Below, one piece after another: positions 3,533-5,553 of a DNA stretch of 5,553 bases. A program made the translations under genes and the position numbers. How positions within the stretch are numbered: the stretch's first letter is position 1; each line of letters begins with the position of its first letter. This stretch comes from Bacillota bacterium (GTDB taxonomy: Bacteria > Bacillota > Clostridia > Christensenellales > Pumilibacteraceae): assembly GCA_009780875.1 (NCBI GenBank), contig WQZE01000080.1, positions 1 through 5,553 of the forward strand. The letters run 5' to 3'. The notes under the pieces are model-generated. The model was not told the DNA's origin and did not search any database. It saw nothing but the letters and a program-made list of their open reading frames with translations.

Positions 3533-5553
3533 ATGATAACAAGCATCAAAAAGAGAAATGGGGATTCCAAACCATATGACCGCAGCAAGATAGAGGAGGC
3601 CATTTACAAGGCCTTTGTTTCTTGTGGCAAGATGGATAGGAGTTCGGCTATCAAAATTGCACAAAGAGTGGAGGACAGCCTTGTAGAGAACTTTTTGGGC
3701 AGAGAACCCACCATAGAAGAAGTGCAAGATGTAGTGGAGATGCAACTCATACACGCTGAGGAAGTGCAAGTAGCCAAAGCCTATATTTTGTATAGAGATA
3801 TGAAAAACCGTGCGAGAGAGACCGGGGCTGTGCAAAATGATGACTACTTTGCACTCAATGCACAAGTTGTGATTCGCAAAAATGGTTTTTTTCAATTGGA
3901 CAAGGACAAAGAGGCTTTGCAAGCCTATATGCGTGATGTGGAGGCAAAAACGCTCTCCTTTGCCAATATCAATGATAGAGTCAGGTATCTGATTGACAAC
4001 GGGTTTTATGAGGACTTTTATCAAAAATACAAGCCAAAACAAATCCAAAAGGCCTATGATTTGTTGTTGTCTTATCATTTTGAGTTTCAGTCCTTTATGA
4101 GTGCTTCCAAATTTTATAGAGATTATGCGCTCAAAACCAATGACAAAAAGACTTATTTGGAGCGGTATGAGGACCGTATTTTGAGTACGGCACTTCATTT
4201 GGCGGATGGCAACGAGGCGTTGCTGATGGATTATTGCAAGGCAATGATTACGCAGTACTATCAACCTGCCACACCCACTTTTTTGGATAGTGGCAAAAAT
4301 CGTCGTGGGCAATTGGTGTCTTGCTTTTTGTTGGAGGTGGATGACTCGCTCAACAGCATCAGTTTCAATTTGAGTACGGCAATGTACCTATCCAAGATTG
4401 GTGGGGGCGTGGCACTCAATTTGTCTCGTTTGCGTGCAAGGGGCGAGAGCGTCAAGGGTGTGCACAACTCTTGCAAGGGCGTAGTGCCCGTGCTCAAATT
4501 ATTGGAGGACGGCTTTAATTATGCCGACAAAATGGGGCAACGCAAGGGTGCTGGGGTTGCATATCTCAATATTTTTCACGCTGACATAGAGGATTTTTTG
4601 GATACAAAAAAAATCAATGCGGATGAAAAAAGCAGAATCCAATCTTTGTCACTAGGACTCACCGTGCCAGACAAATTTTTTGAACTTGCAAAAAACAACC
4701 AAGATTACTATGTTTTTTATCCTCATACGGTGTACACCGTTTTTGGCAAGCATTTGGATGAGATGGATATGGAGACAATGTACGACCAATTGGTCGCACA
4801 CCCCGATGTCCGCAAAAAAAAGTTGAACCCAAGAGATATGCTCAATACCATTGCAAAAGTGCAGTTTGAGTCAGGGTATCCTTATATTATTTATATAGAT
4901 TCAGCCAACAAGCAAAATCCGCTCAAAGGGGTGGGCAAAATCAAAATGTCCAATCTTTGTACGGAAATTTTTCAAAACCAAATCGGCTCTACCATCAACG
5001 ACTATGACCAACCAGATGAGATTGGTAGTGATGTGTGTTGCGTTTTGGGCTCTCTCAATATTGTCAATGTGATGCAGGGCAAGGAGTTTGAGTTTGCGGT
5101 CAGCACAGGTATGCGTGCTTTGACCTCTGTGGTGGACTCCATAGAAATCAAAAATGCCCCCACCATTGATATTGCCAACAAACAAAACAGGGCGGTTGGT
5201 TTGGGTGCGATGAACTTGCACGGGTATTTTGCACTCAACCAAATGAGATATGACAGTGAGGACGCCAAGGATTTTGCCAATACTTTTTTTATGATGGTCA
5301 ATTATTATTCCATCAAAGCAAGTATGCAAATCGCCAAGGAACGCAAATCCAAGTTCAAAAATTTTGAGGGCAGCGAGTATGCCAAGGGCGTGTATTTTGA
5401 CAAATATACGCAAGGGGATTTTTCTCCCAAGTCAGACAAAGTCAAAGGTTTGTTTGAGGGGATTGCTATCCCTGGCAAAAAAGAGTGGGAGGCACTCAAA
5501 AAAGAGGTCAAAAAACACGGGTTGTACCACGCTTATCGTTTGGCGATTGCCCC
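3533..5553 (+). CDS. nrdE: Class I (NrdE-like) ribonucleotide reductase large subunit, 3' truncated
   Basis: This catalytic alpha subunit reduces ribonucleotides to deoxyribonucleotides with a radical delivered by a NrdF-type small subunit. The first 673 codons are present and the frame is open at the window edge. Residues 1-95 or so form an ATP-cone (ITSIKKRNG, YDRSKIEEAIYKAF). From about 105 the sequence follows class Ib NrdE: FFQLDKDKEA, PATPTFLDSG, SKIGGGVALNLSRLRARGE, GQRKGAGVAYLNIFHADIE. Catalytic residues are all visible: disulfide cysteines C264 (LVSCF) and C503 (CCVLGSLNI), and the radical-site N474/C476/E478 in SNLCTEIF. The cut comes just before the PTGSISY-type loop, so the tyrosine pair and C-terminal CxxC are unseen; full length should be near 800. 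The start at 3533 fits the ATP-cone N-terminus, but the ribosome site (AGGGTGAG, 3515-3522) is weak. Class Ib proteins normally lack a full ATP-cone, so naming it nrdA is an alternative; the core favours nrdE. Confidence 0.92.
   Translation, partial: MITSIKKRNGDSKPYDRSKIEEAIYKAFVSCGKMDRSSAIKIAQRVEDSLVENFLGREPTIEEVQDVVEMQLIHAEEVQVAKAYILYRDMKNRARETGAVQNDDYFALNAQVVIRKNGFFQLDKDKEALQAYMRDVEAKTLSFANINDRVRYLIDNGFYEDFYQKYKPKQIQKAYDLLLSYHFEFQSFMSASKFYRDYALKTNDKKTYLERYEDRILSTALHLADGNEALLMDYCKAMITQYYQPATPTFLDSGKNRRGQLVSCFLLEVDDSLNSISFNLSTAMYLSKIGGGVALNLSRLRARGESVKGVHNSCKGVVPVLKLLEDGFNYADKMGQRKGAGVAYLNIFHADIEDFLDTKKINADEKSRIQSLSLGLTVPDKFFELAKNNQDYYVFYPHTVYTVFGKHLDEMDMETMYDQLVAHPDVRKKKLNPRDMLNTIAKVQFESGYPYIIYIDSANKQNPLKGVGKIKMSNLCTEIFQNQIGSTINDYDQPDEIGSDVCCVLGSLNIVNVMQGKEFEFAVSTGMRALTSVVDSIEIKNAPTIDIANKQNRAVGLGAMNLHGYFALNQMRYDSEDAKDFANTFFMMVNYYSIKASMQIAKERKSKFKNFEGSEYAKGVYFDKYTQGDFSPKSDKVKGLFEGIAIPGKKEWEALKKEVKKHGLYHAYRLAIA

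Noticed and set aside
3365..4312. Long reverse-strand frame opposite the RNR gene (315 codons)
   Set aside because: It is antisense to a clearly conserved NrdE-type protein, has no ribosome site or known domain, and is explained as a shadow of that gene's codon pattern.
1..5553. CRISPR array near cas1
   Set aside because: No set of regularly spaced direct repeats of 25-40 bases is visible anywhere in the window.

Overview
The window looks like chromosomal DNA of a low-G+C Bacillota (Firmicutes), probably an uncultured, host-associated Clostridia or Bacilli lineage. This rests on the type II-A-like Cas1, a water-forming NADH oxidase of the streptococcal/clostridial kind, a Bacillus-like class Ib ribonucleotide reductase core, strong AAGGAG ribosome binding sites, AT-rich intergenic DNA and heavy use of TTG for leucine. 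The taxonomic placement is an inference. All recognised genes are on the + strand.

Layout. Positions 1-375 hold no convincing gene. They contain several inverted repeats, a Rho-independent terminator (264-292) and a promoter with a palindromic operator for the next gene. A complete type II-A-like cas1 (376-1296) follows with all three metal-binding residues intact, but no cas9, cas2, csn2 or CRISPR array lies in the window. After a 161-bp regulatory gap comes nox (1458-2795), encoding an FAD-dependent, water-forming NADH oxidase, followed by a strong terminator (2835-2868). A small VOC/PhnB-like protein gene (2982-3431) has its own promoter and is followed by a terminator (3468-3507). The window ends inside a gene for the large subunit of a class I ribonucleotide reductase (3533 to beyond 5553), with a NrdE-type catalytic core and a full N-terminal ATP-cone.

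The most notable pattern is regulatory. The nox and VOC genes each have a TTGACT -35, a 17-bp spacer and an extended -10. Each also has a pair of palindromes close to the published NrdR-box consensus (ACACWATATATWGTGT), with centres exactly 30 bp apart in both cases. NrdR is the ATP/dATP-sensing repressor of ribonucleotide reductase genes. The large-subunit gene itself has no recognisable NrdR box in the 101 bp before it and lies behind the VOC gene's terminator. It may therefore be fed by read-through from the NrdR-box promoter or by a weak internal promoter. The suggestion is that an oxygen-consuming NADH oxidase, a VOC protein and an oxygen-linked RNR form one small regulon. The stand-alone cas1 appears to be a separate unit with its own putative operator.
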